DNA of 64,000 nt from Flavobacterium sp. 90. GTDB taxonomy: Bacteria > Bacteroidota > Bacteroidia > Flavobacteriales > Flavobacteriaceae. Below the pieces are notes generated by a model. That model searched no databases. It saw only the letters and a program-made list of their open reading frames with translations, and was not told the DNA's origin. Below are positions 8,410 through 17,248 of this stretch, piece by piece (positions within the stretch are counted from its first letter, which is position 1; the number at the start of each line of letters is the position of its first letter). The translations under genes were made by a program, and so were the position numbers. The stretch covers positions 6,572,001-6,636,000 of the forward strand of contig NZ_SMGE01000001.1 in the NCBI RefSeq assembly GCF_004339525.1. Direction: 5' to 3'.

Positions 8410-8895
8410 CTATTCTTCTTTTTTAGCTTTTGCTTTTTTAGCAGCTGGAGCTTTTTTTGGTTTTTCTTCAGCAACCGGAACTTCCTCAGTAACTTCAGCA
8501 GCAGCTGGAGCAGCGTCAGTAACTAAACCTTTTGCCTCAAGTGTATTGTACCAGTTTAATACTTTTTTAATATCAGAAGGATAAACTCTTTCTTCATCAT
8601 AATCAGGTAAAATTTCTTTGAAATAAGCCGCTAACGTAGCATTATCTTCTTTGTGTGAAATAGCCTGACCTTTATTTTCTTTAGTTGCAATACGTTGCAT
8701 TACTTCAGTCAATGGTTTTTCACCATCGTGTGTATAAATTGAAATCTCTGATAATAAACTTACGTTACTTTTTAAGTTTACTGTAATTTTTTTTCCATCT
8801 AATAATGATTCTGCCACAAAACCTGTACGAGTTTGTACTTTCAATACATATAAACCTGGTTTCCCAGAAATGGCTAAAATTTTCTCTAAATTCAT
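8410..8895 (-). CDS. DUF5606 family protein
   Basis: 161-residue cytoplasmic protein matching the DUF5606 family known in Bacteroidota, beginning MNLEKILAISGKPGLYVLK. The first 80 residues look like a small beta-rich domain (alternating hydrophobic and charged residues through LLDGKKITV and LSEISIYT). The last 40 are low-complexity Ala/Lys/Glu-rich (KKAPAAKKAKAKKEE), giving a basic, probably disordered tail. Function is unknown. It sits 70 bases after def on the same strand and may be read with it. There is no signal peptide or membrane segment. Confidence 0.8.
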   Translation of the reverse strand: MNLEKILAISGKPGLYVLKVQTRTGFVAESLLDGKKITVNLKSNVSLLSEISIYTHDGEKPLTEVMQRIATKENKGQAISHKEDNATLAAYFKEILPDYDEERVYPSDIKKVLNWYNTLEAKGLVTDAAPAAAEVTEEVPVAEEKPKKAPAAKKAKAKKEE

Positions 8896-8965
8896 GTTTA
8901 TTAAAATTAGTATTAAGAATTTGATTTATTATATTTTGTTGATTCTAAAACTTACTTTAGAATTC

Positions 8966-9556
8966 TTATCTTCCTTTTTTGGCAGCTGCAAATTTCATTC
9001 TGTACTCTTGAAAAGTTTTACCTTCAGTAATATTTTTCAATTTCTTTTGGATCAAACGCTTTTTCAATGAAGAAATTTTATCTGTAAATAAAACGCCTTC
9101 GATATGATCGTATTCGTGCTGAATAACTCTTGCAATTAAACCATCAAAAACCTCTGTTTTCATTACGAAGTCTTCTTCACAATATTCGATTGTAACAGTT
9201 GGTTTTCTATAAACATCTTCGCGAACATCCGGAATACTTAAACATCCTTCGTTAAAACTCCACTCCTCACCTTCTTCTTTAACTATCTTAGCATTGATAA
9301 AAGTTTTTTTGAAACCTTTTAAATCTTCTTGCTCTTCTGACGGTAAATCCTCATCATCGCTAAACGGAGTCGTATCAATCACAAACAAACGAATTGCCAT
9401 ACCTACTTGCGGTGCAGCAAGTCCAACACCATAAGCGTTGTACATGGTTTCATACATGTTTGCTATCGTTTCTTTTAAGTTTGGGTAATCTGGCGTAATT
9501 GCCTCACCCACTTTTCTTAAAACAGGATCACCATATCCTACAATTGGTAAAATCAT
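8966..9556 (-). CDS. def: peptide deformylase
   Basis: 196-residue metalloenzyme removing the formyl group from the initiator methionine of new proteins. All three signature motifs are visible: GVGLAAPQVG (43-52), EGCLSIP with metal ligand C105, and QHEYDH with H147, E148 and H151. The acidic insert between residues 65 and 80 is a lineage variation seen in flavobacterial enzymes. A TATTTTTG element lies 64 bases upstream. Confidence 0.97.
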   Translation of the reverse strand: MILPIVGYGDPVLRKVGEAITPDYPNLKETIANMYETMYNAYGVGLAAPQVGMAIRLFVIDTTPFSDDEDLPSEEQEDLKGFKKTFINAKIVKEEGEEWSFNEGCLSIPDVREDVYRKPTVTIEYCEEDFVMKTEVFDGLIARVIQHEYDHIEGVLFTDKISSLKKRLIQKKLKNITEGKTFQEYRMKFAAAKKGR

Positions 9557-9619
9557 TTGTATTATTTTAATGTATTATCTACTGAAAAACCTAAATTTAG
9601 TCCTCCTTAATTCAGGTGG

Positions 9620-9627
9620 CAAAAATA
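9620..9627 (-). promoter_or_regulatory. -7 promoter element, probably of def
   Basis: The minus strand reads TATTTTTG, an exact match to TAnnTTTG, giving a leader of about 60 bases before def. The region between def and the FUSC gene is divergent. Confidence 0.45.
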
Positions 9628-9732
9628 GTAAAAAATAGTCAATGAATAATTTTATACCATAGAATATCTCTTCTTTTTGCTTTCTGCGCAAAATCTCATC
9701 CAATATTATGCCAAAATAATTCGTACAATTCT

Positions 9733-9740
9733 TACCTTTG
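9733..9740 (+). promoter_or_regulatory. -7 promoter element of the FUSC gene
   Basis: TACCTTTG is an exact match, 17 bases before the ATG at 9758. It lies inside the longer possible reading frame that begins at 9677, which argues for the shorter protein. Confidence 0.5.
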
Positions 9741-9757
9741 CTAGTAAACCGCAATAT

Positions 9758-11980
9758 ATGCTTGATCGTATCTCGAAATTTACCAACAGTACTTCTTTTT
9801 TAAATGCCTCAAAAGTAACGATTGCTTCTGTTGTTCCTGTTTTGATTTTAAATTTTTTAGGACACTTTGAAATTGGTTTTACAATTGCTTTAGGTGCCTT
9901 TTATACCTATCCTAGTGATATCCCGAGTTCATTAAGTCATAAGATTAAGGGACTTATTGTTGCTTCATTTATTGTATCAGGAGTTAATTTGTTAGTAAAC
10001 CTTGCTTATCCATATCCTTTTATATTTTATCCGTTTCTTGGGTTTCTGCTTTTTTTATGCTCGATGATTTCTGTTTATGGACAACGTGCTACATTGGTTT
10101 CATTCTCGGCTTTATTATCTATTTCTCTATCTTTTGGTCATTTGCACGAAGGTTGGGAAGCTTTTGAATATTCGGGTTTTATCTTTGTTGGTGGAATTTT
10201 ATATTTGATTGTATCTCTTGTTTTTCATTTTGTGCAACCTTATAAATATGTAGAATTACAAATTGCCGAAGGAATAAAGCTAACGGCAAAATATCTAAAA
10301 TTAAGAGGTGATTTGTGGAGCCCTGAAGCCAACAGACAAGCCATAATTGAAAAACAACTGGCTGTTCAGGTTGATTTGAATCTGATTCATGAAGATTTAA
10401 GAAAAATGCTTATTGGCAATCAGAATGCATCAGCAACGACAAGTCAAAACCGTAAAATGCTGCTTGTTTTTATTACTCTTGTCGAAATTCAGGAACTGGC
10501 ACTTTATACTTCGTTTGATCACAGCAAGCTTCATGAAAAATTTGCCAAACACCCGGATGTTCTAAGAACGTATCAAAATGTAGCGTATAAACTGGCTTCG
10601 ACTTTAAAGAAGTTATCCAAAAACGTACACCATATTGCCGTTTATGTAGACAAAAACGATTTAAAAAACGAACTCGATGCTCTTGAATTTGCCATTTTTG
10701 ATTATGAAAAAACATTAGGTAAAGAAGAAGCTGCCGAAGGTGTTTTGATGTTAACCAATATGCTGAAATATGCTAAAAACCAAGTTGGAAAAATCAAAAT
10801 TATTCAACGTGCTTTTTCTCTTGCAATGCAATCTTTCAAACTGAAAGACAAGGATAAAGAACTTGAAAAATTCCTGACACCGCAATATTATCCCTTACGT
10901 ACTTTAACCGAAAATTTAAGTCTTTCGTCTTCGATTTTCAGGCATTCTTTGCGTTTAACGATTACTATTTTGATTGGTTTTTTCATTGGACAGCTTTTAC
11001 CATTTCAAAACGTATATTGGATTTTATTGACAATAGTAGTAATCATGCGTCCTGGTTATGGTTTAACCAAAGAGCGATCCTATAATAGAATTTTCGGAAC
11101 TATTCTGGGAGGATTATTGGCTTTTGGAATTGTTTCTTTTATTCAAAACCACGTTGCTCTTAGTATATTATCTATTGTTTGTATGCTTCTTGGAATTTCG
11201 TTTACACAAATCAACTATAAGATAAGCGCAACTTTCGTAACAATGTATGTTGTTTTTATATACGGAATTTTAACTCCTAATGTTGTTGAAGTTATCCAAT
11301 TTAGAGTTTTAGATACTCTTGCCGGAGCAACTTTAGCGTTTATTGCCAATCAGTTTTTATGGCCGGCATGGGAATTTATAAATACTCCGATTCATATTGA
11401 AAATACGATTCGTGCCAATAGAAATTATCTCAAAGAAATTGCTGATTTTTATAATAAAAAAGGAGAAATACCAACTTCTTACCGATTAGCCCGAAAAAAT
11501 GCTTTTGTTGAAATTGGAAATTTAATGACCTCTTTTCAACGAATGATGCAGGAACCAAAATCAAAACAAAAAACAATGCCTTTGGTTAATAAATTGGTTG
11601 TTTTAAATCATTCGATTTTATCTGCTTTAGCGTCATTATCGACTTATATTCAGTCGCATCAAACGACATCAGCTTCTGAATCATTTAATTACATTATAAA
11701 AACAATATTGTCAAATTTAGATCATTCAATTTCTATTCTAAGAAATGAAGCAATTATAACAGATACATTTTTTGACAAGGAAGATGTAACGCTTCAATTT
11801 GAAGAACTAAAACGTGTTAATTTTAAACGTTTGGCAGCAGATGATGAACTTGACAAAGAAACACGTCAGGCAAAAATGCAGGAAGCTCAAATGGTTATCG
11901 AACAATTGATTTGGATGAGTAATCTTGCCGAAAAAATTCTAAAAATTACAAAAGAGATAAAAGCAACAAATCCAGATTAA
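9758..11980 (+). CDS. FUSC/YccS-type membrane protein
   Basis: 740-residue protein of the FUSC (fusaric acid resistance/aromatic acid exporter) superfamily, similar in layout to YccS/YhfK. An N-terminal block of about six membrane helices (about 20-165) is followed by a soluble helical part (about 170-385), a second block of about six helices (about 390-540) and a C-terminal helical domain. Conserved pieces include GHFEIGFTIALGAFYTYPSD and, in the second block, VVIMRPGYGLTKER. The substrate is unknown. The longer start at 9677 is rejected because a -7 element lies inside it and homologues begin near MLDRISKF. The last codons form part of a hairpin. Confidence 0.83.
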   Translation: MLDRISKFTNSTSFLNASKVTIASVVPVLILNFLGHFEIGFTIALGAFYTYPSDIPSSLSHKIKGLIVASFIVSGVNLLVNLAYPYPFIFYPFLGFLLFLCSMISVYGQRATLVSFSALLSISLSFGHLHEGWEAFEYSGFIFVGGILYLIVSLVFHFVQPYKYVELQIAEGIKLTAKYLKLRGDLWSPEANRQAIIEKQLAVQVDLNLIHEDLRKMLIGNQNASATTSQNRKMLLVFITLVEIQELALYTSFDHSKLHEKFAKHPDVLRTYQNVAYKLASTLKKLSKNVHHIAVYVDKNDLKNELDALEFAIFDYEKTLGKEEAAEGVLMLTNMLKYAKNQVGKIKIIQRAFSLAMQSFKLKDKDKELEKFLTPQYYPLRTLTENLSLSSSIFRHSLRLTITILIGFFIGQLLPFQNVYWILLTIVVIMRPGYGLTKERSYNRIFGTILGGLLAFGIVSFIQNHVALSILSIVCMLLGISFTQINYKISATFVTMYVVFIYGILTPNVVEVIQFRVLDTLAGATLAFIANQFLWPAWEFINTPIHIENTIRANRNYLKEIADFYNKKGEIPTSYRLARKNAFVEIGNLMTSFQRMMQEPKSKQKTMPLVNKLVVLNHSILSALASLSTYIQSHQTTSASESFNYIIKTILSNLDHSISILRNEAIITDTFFDKEDVTLQFEELKRVNFKRLAADDELDKETRQAKMQEAQMVIEQLIWMSNLAEKILKITKEIKATNPD

Positions 11981-11996
11981 TTCATCTGGATTTGTT
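11965..11996 (+). terminator. hairpin overlapping the end of the FUSC gene
   Basis: Perfect 13-base arms at 11965-11977 and 11984-11996 with a 6-base loop containing the stop codon, followed by an AT-rich tail. It probably ends transcription from the FUSC gene and may also serve the convergent mqo. Confidence 0.6.
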
Positions 11997-12016
11997 ATTT
12001 ATTATAGAACCTGAGT

Positions 12017-13516
12017 TTAGTTATTTCTTAATTTCAAAACTTCAGAAGTATGTTTTCTTAGTTCTGCTAAAAGCTCTGGTTTATCATTTAAAGTTTGTCC
12101 GTAAGAAGGAATCATGTTTTTCATTTTTGCTTCCCATTCCGGTGTTTTAATTTGGTCTGTAAAGCATCTGCTAACCAAATCAATCATAATTGCAACTGCA
12201 GTCGATGCTCCTGGAGAAGCTCCTAATAACACTGCTAAAGTTCCGTCATGCGTATTGATAACTTCTGTACCAAATTCTAAAACTCCACCTTCTTTTTCAT
12301 CTTTTTTGATTACCTGAACACGTTGTCCGGCTTTTTCTAATTTCCAGTCTTTAGAACGTGCCGATGGTAAATATTCGCGTAAAGCTTTCATTCTGTCTTT
12401 TGGAGATTGACGTACTTGCTCGATTAAATATTTAGTCAATGGAATATTATGAAATCCCGCTGATAACATCGGAATTAGATTGTTTGCTTTTATAGATAAT
12501 GGTAAATCTAGATAAGAACCATTTTTTAAGAAACGAGTTGAAAATCCTGCAAAAGGTCCAAAAAGCAATGCTTTTTCTCCATCAATTACACGAGTATCAA
12601 TATGTGGAACAGACATTGGAGGCGCTCCAACACTTGCTTTTCCGTAAACTTTTGCCTGATGTTTAGCAATTACTTCCGGATTTGTACATTTCAGCCATTG
12701 TCCGCTTACCGGGAAACCTCCGTAACCATTTCCTTCAGGAACATTTGCTTTTTCTAATAAAGGCAATGAGCCTCCGCCAGCACCAATGAAAACAAATTTA
12801 GTATACGCTTTTCTTTTTTCGCCTGTAGAAAGATCTACTATTTTAATTCTCCACGTTTTATCTTCGCGTTGTTTTAATTTTTCAACTTCATGATTGTAAT
12901 AAATAGAAACACCGTCTAGTTTTTCTAAATAGCTAAACATACTTCTTGTCAAAGCACCAAAGTTTACATCGGTACCAATTTCCATGTGAGTAGCTGCCAG
13001 TTTTTCTGTGGTCTCTCTACCTTCCATTACAAGCGGCATCCATTCTTTTAATTTTTCAAAATCAGAACTAAATTCCATTTGAGAAAAAATAGGATTGCTT
13101 TGCAACGCTTCGAATCTCTTTTTAAGATACTCAACATTTTTTTCTCCCCAAACAAAACTCATATGAGGAACACTTTTAATAAAATTATCCGGAGATGGTA
13201 CTTTATTTTCCTGAACTAGATAAGACCAGAATTGGCGAGAAATCTCAAAAGATTCTGCTATACTTATTGCTTTTTTTGGATCAATACTTCCGTCAGCCTT
13301 TTCCGGAGTGTAATTTAGCTCGCAAAAAGCTGAATGTCCTGTTCCTGCATTATTCCAAGCATCAGAGCTTTCGGCAGCAGCGACATCTAAACGTTCATAA
13401 ATTTCAATTTTAATATCCGGTTGCAACTCTTTCAAAATTAATCCAAGGGTTGCGCTCATAATTCCAGCTCCAATAAGCACTACTTCACTATTGGAACGTA
13501 TTGTATTGTCAGGCAT
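12017..13516 (-). CDS. mqo: malate:quinone oxidoreductase
   Basis: 499-residue membrane-associated FAD enzyme oxidising malate to oxaloacetate and passing electrons to quinone, replacing or supplementing soluble malate dehydrogenase in the citric acid cycle. The N-terminal FAD-binding segment VVLIGAGIMSATLG (about 12-25) and family segments such as SSDAWNNAGTGHSAFCELNYTP (only its first part need be looked for, near residues 50-70) and LGASPGAST near 433 are present. Length agrees with the family. It is monocistronic, with a TACCTTTG element 24 bases upstream. Confidence 0.96.
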   Translation of the reverse strand: MPDNTIRSNSEVVLIGAGIMSATLGLILKELQPDIKIEIYERLDVAAAESSDAWNNAGTGHSAFCELNYTPEKADGSIDPKKAISIAESFEISRQFWSYLVQENKVPSPDNFIKSVPHMSFVWGEKNVEYLKKRFEALQSNPIFSQMEFSSDFEKLKEWMPLVMEGRETTEKLAATHMEIGTDVNFGALTRSMFSYLEKLDGVSIYYNHEVEKLKQREDKTWRIKIVDLSTGEKRKAYTKFVFIGAGGGSLPLLEKANVPEGNGYGGFPVSGQWLKCTNPEVIAKHQAKVYGKASVGAPPMSVPHIDTRVIDGEKALLFGPFAGFSTRFLKNGSYLDLPLSIKANNLIPMLSAGFHNIPLTKYLIEQVRQSPKDRMKALREYLPSARSKDWKLEKAGQRVQVIKKDEKEGGVLEFGTEVINTHDGTLAVLLGASPGASTAVAIMIDLVSRCFTDQIKTPEWEAKMKNMIPSYGQTLNDKPELLAELRKHTSEVLKLRNN

Positions 13517-13539
13517 AACAGTAATTTGTTTTTAAAGTG

Positions 13540-13547
13540 CAAAGGTA
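13540..13547 (-). promoter_or_regulatory. -7 promoter element of mqo
   Basis: The minus strand reads TACCTTTG, an exact match, giving a leader of about 20 bases to the mqo ATG. A TTG lies upstream, but only 13 bases away, shorter than usual. Confidence 0.5.
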
Positions 13548-13640
13548 CTTTTTATAATTGCAAAAAAAAACTAAAATTACATGATAAAAGTTATGTTTTT
13601 TCTAAAAAATAAAAGACTACTGCTTTGAAAGTTAAAAAAA

Positions 13641-14057
13641 TTAAAATCGTTTTGAAGAAAGATAATCCTGAAGCATTATTGTTGCCGAAATTTCGTCAAT
13701 TAATCCTTTATTTTGTCGTTGCTTTTTACTCAATCCGCTATCGATCATAGTTTGAAAAGCCATCTTTGAAGTAAAGCGTTCATCTACACGAACAACTTTC
13801 ATATCTGGAAAAATATTAGAAAAATGAGTCACAAAACCTTTAACGATTGAAGCACTTTGTGAAGGTTCTCCATTCATTTGTTTTGGCTCACCAATTAAAA
13901 CTGCTTCGACTTTTTCTTTCGCAAAGTAATCTTTCAAAAAATCAATTACAGTCGCTGTTGGAATCGTCGTCAAACCCGAAGCTATAATTTGCATTTCGTC
14001 AGTAACGGCAATTCCTGTGCGCTTTTGTCCGTAGTCTATAGAGAGAATTCTTGGCAT
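13641..14057 (-). CDS. ruvX: RuvX/YqgF-family Holliday junction resolvase-like nuclease
   Basis: 138-residue RNase H-fold protein of the YqgF family, implicated in pre-16S rRNA 5' processing and in some species in Holliday junction cleavage. The first strand carries the catalytic Asp in LSIDYGQKRTGIAV (near residue 7). The GEPKQMNGE segment and the C-terminal DEISATIMLQDYL with its acidic residue follow. Length is normal. The start at 14057 is used because the upstream TTG that would lengthen the frame lies inside a TATCTTTG promoter element. Confidence 0.9.
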   Translation of the reverse strand: MPRILSIDYGQKRTGIAVTDEMQIIASGLTTIPTATVIDFLKDYFAKEKVEAVLIGEPKQMNGEPSQSASIVKGFVTHFSNIFPDMKVVRVDERFTSKMAFQTMIDSGLSKKQRQNKGLIDEISATIMLQDYLSSKRF

Positions 14058-14072
14058 TTTTGAATTTTTATT

Positions 14073-14080
14073 CAAAGATA
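14073..14080 (-). promoter_or_regulatory. -7 promoter element of ruvX
   Basis: The minus strand reads TATCTTTG, a consensus match. Transcription would begin about 11 bases before the ATG at 14057. Confidence 0.55.
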
Positions 14081-14188
14081 AAAGGAAAATTCACAAACCT
14101 AAAGAGAATTTCTATATTTTATAAATGATATAAATAAGATATACACTGTTTTTCATCTTATTAAATCTGAATACAATCTTGGTAAAAA

Positions 14189-14422
14189 CTAATCTTCAAA
14201 TTGAGAAATTGTTTTTTCTAACATTTCATCAACTTCCTCTAACGTATATAATTTTGTTGTTCCACTTTTTAATTTAGCATAAGTCGCATGTAATCTCCTT
14301 TTATTTTCATCAAAATCAGGATCTTTAAATATAATCTTTAATTCATCAGAAGAAAAACAACCCAAAATTTCTAACAATCTTTCTTTAACATCTGACCTAA
14401 ATTCTATTCTTATTACTTTCAT
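14189..14422 (-). CDS. small hypothetical protein, possibly an orphan antitoxin
   Basis: 77-residue soluble protein I do not firmly recognise. The N-terminus (MKVIRIEF) looks like a short beta strand, followed by helices and a C-terminal part KLYTLEEVDEMLEKTIS. That tail resembles the short toxin-binding helix of RelB/ParE-partner antitoxins, in which 'SLEEV..L' patterns are frequent. No toxin-like gene lies on either side, so if it is an antitoxin it is orphan. It stands alone between ruvX and the PAS protein. An alternative is a small DNA-binding or unknown-function protein. Confidence 0.6.
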   Translation of the reverse strand: MKVIRIEFRSDVKERLLEILGCFSSDELKIIFKDPDFDENKRRLHATYAKLKSGTTKLYTLEEVDEMLEKTISQFED

Positions 14423-14520
14423 AATAAAATACTTATACTACAAATATAAACTTTTCAAAGAGTAGATTGTAATATAACTTTCAATAAAATCTATTATTTA
14501 CACTTGGGGATAATTAATTA

Positions 14521-14554
14521 AAAAAATCCGTTTTGAAAACTCAAAACGGACTTT
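14521..14554 (-). terminator. terminator of the PAS-domain gene
   Basis: Arms TCCGTTTTGA (14527-14536) and TCAAAACGGA (14541-14550) pair perfectly around a 4-base loop. The minus-strand transcript continues into a U-run (complement of 14521-14526). It lies 37 bases after the gene. Confidence 0.8.
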
Positions 14555-14590
14555 ACCCAAATTATCTGAACCTAAAAAAATATAATAAAT

Positions 14591-15220
14591 TTATCTATTG
14601 AATAACCTTCTAAAAAAACCTCTTTCCTCTTCTTCCTCTTCCTCTTCTGCTACATATTGAGAAAATTTTGCCTGTCCTTTTTCATGTTCATAAATCAACT
14701 CCTTAATATATTCTACGTAACTTCTCTTTTTTTCTTCCAGAAATCCAATCAAATATTTTTCGCTAAACTCTACTCCACTTGCGGCTTCAATTTGCAATAA
14801 CTTCTTATATAAAGGAATAATGTGTTGTGTAATTACTTCTTGCGGAACTGATTGTCTTCTTCCAAAATAATTGACAATTACGCCATTTTCATCTTTGGCG
14901 ATTTCAAAATCAGTTATAACCCAATAGTATCGGCCTGACTTAGCTAAATTTTTTACAATTGCGTGGAAATTTTTTCCAGCTTTAAGATTTTCCCAAAGCA
15001 CTTTAAAAATAACCTTTGGCATATCAGGATGGCGAATAATATTGTGTGGTTGTCCCATTAATTCATAATCTTCATAACCTGACACATCAACAAATGTCTC
15101 ATTTGCATATTCAATTATGCCAAAAGCATTTGTTTTACTCATGATTACCTGAGTTTTGTCCCACGAGACTTCTTTATCAATAACTGTAACTTGGTTTCGC
15201 AGCTTATTTTCTTGATTCAT
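14591..15220 (-). CDS. PAS-domain sensor protein, Aer-like PAS without output domain
   Basis: 209-residue soluble protein with one PAS domain (about 20-130) of the type found in the aerotaxis receptor Aer: SKTNAFGIIEYANETF, GQPHNIIRHPDMP and a YYWVITDF strand. Such PAS domains often bind FAD and sense redox state. No kinase, HTH, GGDEF or chemoreceptor part follows. Instead there are helices and a Glu-rich tail ending in RGFFRRLFNR, which could be an amphipathic anchor. Output is unknown. The start at 15220 (MNQENK) is preferred over an upstream in-frame ATG at 15322, which would add 34 residues lacking PAS similarity. Confidence 0.75.
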   Translation of the reverse strand: MNQENKLRNQVTVIDKEVSWDKTQVIMSKTNAFGIIEYANETFVDVSGYEDYELMGQPHNIIRHPDMPKVIFKVLWENLKAGKNFHAIVKNLAKSGRYYWVITDFEIAKDENGVIVNYFGRRQSVPQEVITQHIIPLYKKLLQIEAASGVEFSEKYLIGFLEEKKRSYVEYIKELIYEHEKGQAKFSQYVAEEEEEEEERGFFRRLFNR

Positions 15221-15462
15221 TTTATACTGATTAAGTGATTTGTTTTGGAATGGCATTTTAAACTTCCAGTTCAAAGTTGTTCCGGAATTATGGCGCGAAA
15301 TTAAAGCGAAGAAAAAAATCAAAATCTGATTTTTGTCATATTTTGATATAAAAAAAACTTTTTAGGGAACTTTTTTCAGGACTTTATGATTATGAACAAC
15401 GATTTTTATTTATCAAATTAAAAACAAAAAGTTATATCTGTAACATTTTACAAAGGTTTTAC

Positions 15463-15494
15463 TTTTTTGATTTTGCTCAAATACGTTATCTTTG
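15463..15494 (+). promoter_or_regulatory. promoter of dapD with -33 and -7 elements
   Basis: TTG at 15467-15469 and TATCTTTG at 15487-15494, with 17 bases between TTG and TA, matching the Bacteroidota promoter pattern. The best-formed promoter seen in the window, with a leader of about 12 bases before dapD. Confidence 0.72.
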
Positions 15495-15510
15495 CCAAAA
15501 ATTAAAACTT

Positions 15511-16326
15511 ATGAATTCTTTACAAACTATAATTGAACAAGCTTGGGAAAACAGAGCTTTATTACAAGAAACTGCTACGACAGATGCTATTAGAGAAGTG
15601 ATCGAATTGGTTGATGCAGGAAAATTACGTTGTGCTGAACCAGTTGGAGACAAATGGCAAGTAAACGAATGGGTTAAGAAAGCAGTTGTAATGTATTTTC
15701 CAATTCAAAAAATGGAAACATGGGAATCTGGTATTTTCGAATACCATGACAAAATGTTGCTAAAAAGAGGTTATGCTGAAAAAGGAATTCGTGTCGTACC
15801 AAATGCTGTTGCTCGTTATGGAGCTTACATTTCAAGTGGTGTTATCTTAATGCCAAGTTATGTAAATATTGGTGCATATGTAGACGAAGGAACAATGGTT
15901 GATACTTGGGCTACTGTTGGTAGTTGTGCTCAAATTGGTAAAAACGTTCACTTAAGCGGTGGTGTTGGTATTGGTGGAGTTTTAGAACCATTGCAAGCTG
16001 CTCCCGTAATTATTGAAGACGGTGCTTTTATTGGTTCTCGTTGTATCGTTGTAGAAGGAGTTCATGTTGGTAAAGAAGCTGTTCTAGGTGCTAACGTTTG
16101 TTTGACTGCTTCAACAAAAATTATCGATGTAACTGGTGATGAGCCTGTTGAAATGAAAGGTTTTGTTCCTGCTCGTTCAGTTGTAATTCCTGGAAGTTAT
16201 ACTAAAAAATTCGCTGCTGGTGAATTTCAGGTTCCATGTGCTTTAATTATTGGTACACGTAAACCATCTACAGATTTAAAAACGTCATTAAATAATGCAC
16301 TTCGCGAATATGATGTTGCTGTGTAA
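15511..16326 (+). CDS. dapD: 2,3,4,5-tetrahydropyridine-2,6-dicarboxylate N-succinyltransferase
   Basis: 271-residue enzyme using succinyl-CoA to succinylate tetrahydrodipicolinate in the diaminopimelate/lysine pathway, feeding peptidoglycan and lysine synthesis. An N-terminal helical domain is followed by a left-handed beta-helix of hexapeptide repeats (about 100-230), including MPSYVNIGAYVDEGTMVDTW, the typical DapD core, and ending with a C-terminal sheet with CALIIGTR. It is monocistronic, between a consensus promoter and a hairpin terminator. Confidence 0.97.
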   Translation: MNSLQTIIEQAWENRALLQETATTDAIREVIELVDAGKLRCAEPVGDKWQVNEWVKKAVVMYFPIQKMETWESGIFEYHDKMLLKRGYAEKGIRVVPNAVARYGAYISSGVILMPSYVNIGAYVDEGTMVDTWATVGSCAQIGKNVHLSGGVGIGGVLEPLQAAPVIIEDGAFIGSRCIVVEGVHVGKEAVLGANVCLTASTKIIDVTGDEPVEMKGFVPARSVVIPGSYTKKFAAGEFQVPCALIIGTRKPSTDLKTSLNNALREYDVAV

Positions 16327-16354
16327 GGTGATATAATTTTAGATAAAAAAAATT

Positions 16355-16396
16355 AAAAAATCATTTTTCTTACTACTGTAGGGAAAATGATTTTTT
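16355..16396 (+). terminator. terminator of dapD
   Basis: Arms 16355-16367 and 16384-16396 pair perfectly (13 bases, AT-rich), followed by further T residues to 16399. Confidence 0.7.
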
Positions 16397-16498
16397 TTTG
16401 TGCAAAATCACGAAAAAAATTATATCATTGTATCGTTTTTATAGGCAAAGATTTTGCCCTAATAAAAAAGACTAAAATAAGATTATAAACCCCTGATC

Positions 16499-17248
16499 AT
16501 GTCTATAGAAGGTAAAAAATTATCCGTAATTATATTAACTTACAATGAAGAGTCATACATTGGCGATGCAATTCGATCTGTTGAATTTGCTGATGAAATA
16601 ATTGTTTTAGATTCGCATAGTACTGATTCGACTACAAAGATTGTTACAGATCTGGGAGCAAAACTTATTTTTAGAAAATTTGACAACTATTGTAATCAAA
16701 GAAATCACGCAATTGAATCTACAACTGGAGAATGGGTTCTTTTTTTAGATGCCGACGAAAGAGTTTCTGAGGAATTACAAAAGGAAATTCTGGAAACTAT
16801 TAATTCAAACAAAAGTGATGCATACAGAATTTGGTTTCCTCACTTTTTTATGGATCGTTTCTTATTTCACTATACGGATAAAATAACGCGTTTAGTAAAA
16901 AATGATAGTATTCGTTTTGAAAATGAAGTACATGAAAAATTAGTTGTAAAATCGAAAGCTCCTGTATTAAAAAACTACATGATACATTACACTTATAAAG
17001 GTTTATTTCATTTTATAAGTAAAAAAGACCAATATGCATGGTTCCAGGCAAAAATGTCTATAAAAAAAGGAAAAAAGGCAACTCTATTCTTACTGATATT
17101 TAAACCTTTCTATCGTTTTTTTCATACTTATTTTATAAAAAGAGTTTATCTGGATGGAGTTCCCGGATTAGCGGCGGCATCAATCGATGCTTATGGTGTT
17201 TTTTCCAGATATGCTAAGATGGTATTACTCGAAAAAAATTTAGAATAA
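16499..17248 (+). CDS. family 2 glycosyltransferase (WaaE/KdtX-like)
   Basis: 249-residue GT-A glycosyltransferase resembling the WaaE/KdtX group that adds sugars to the LPS inner core. The start is SVIILTYNEE, with DEIIVLDSHSTD in the nucleotide-binding part and LDADER (about 79-84) as the metal-binding DxD region. A basic C-terminus with HTYFIKR follows, likely at the membrane surface. It has two paralogues in the window (18029 and 21154). It is convergent with the polysaccharide deacetylase, overlapping it by 9 bases. The exact sugar cannot be deduced. Confidence 0.87.
   Translation: MSIEGKKLSVIILTYNEESYIGDAIRSVEFADEIIVLDSHSTDSTTKIVTDLGAKLIFRKFDNYCNQRNHAIESTTGEWVLFLDADERVSEELQKEILETINSNKSDAYRIWFPHFFMDRFLFHYTDKITRLVKNDSIRFENEVHEKLVVKSKAPVLKNYMIHYTYKGLFHFISKKDQYAWFQAKMSIKKGKKATLFLLIFKPFYRFFHTYFIKRVYLDGVPGLAAASIDAYGVFSRYAKMVLLEKNLE

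Noticed and set aside
15327..15338. TGATTTTTGTCA as a third Fnr site
   Set aside because: Only the TGA-N6-TCA core is symmetrical and such cores are expected by chance several times in this AT-rich window; mentioned as a weak note only.
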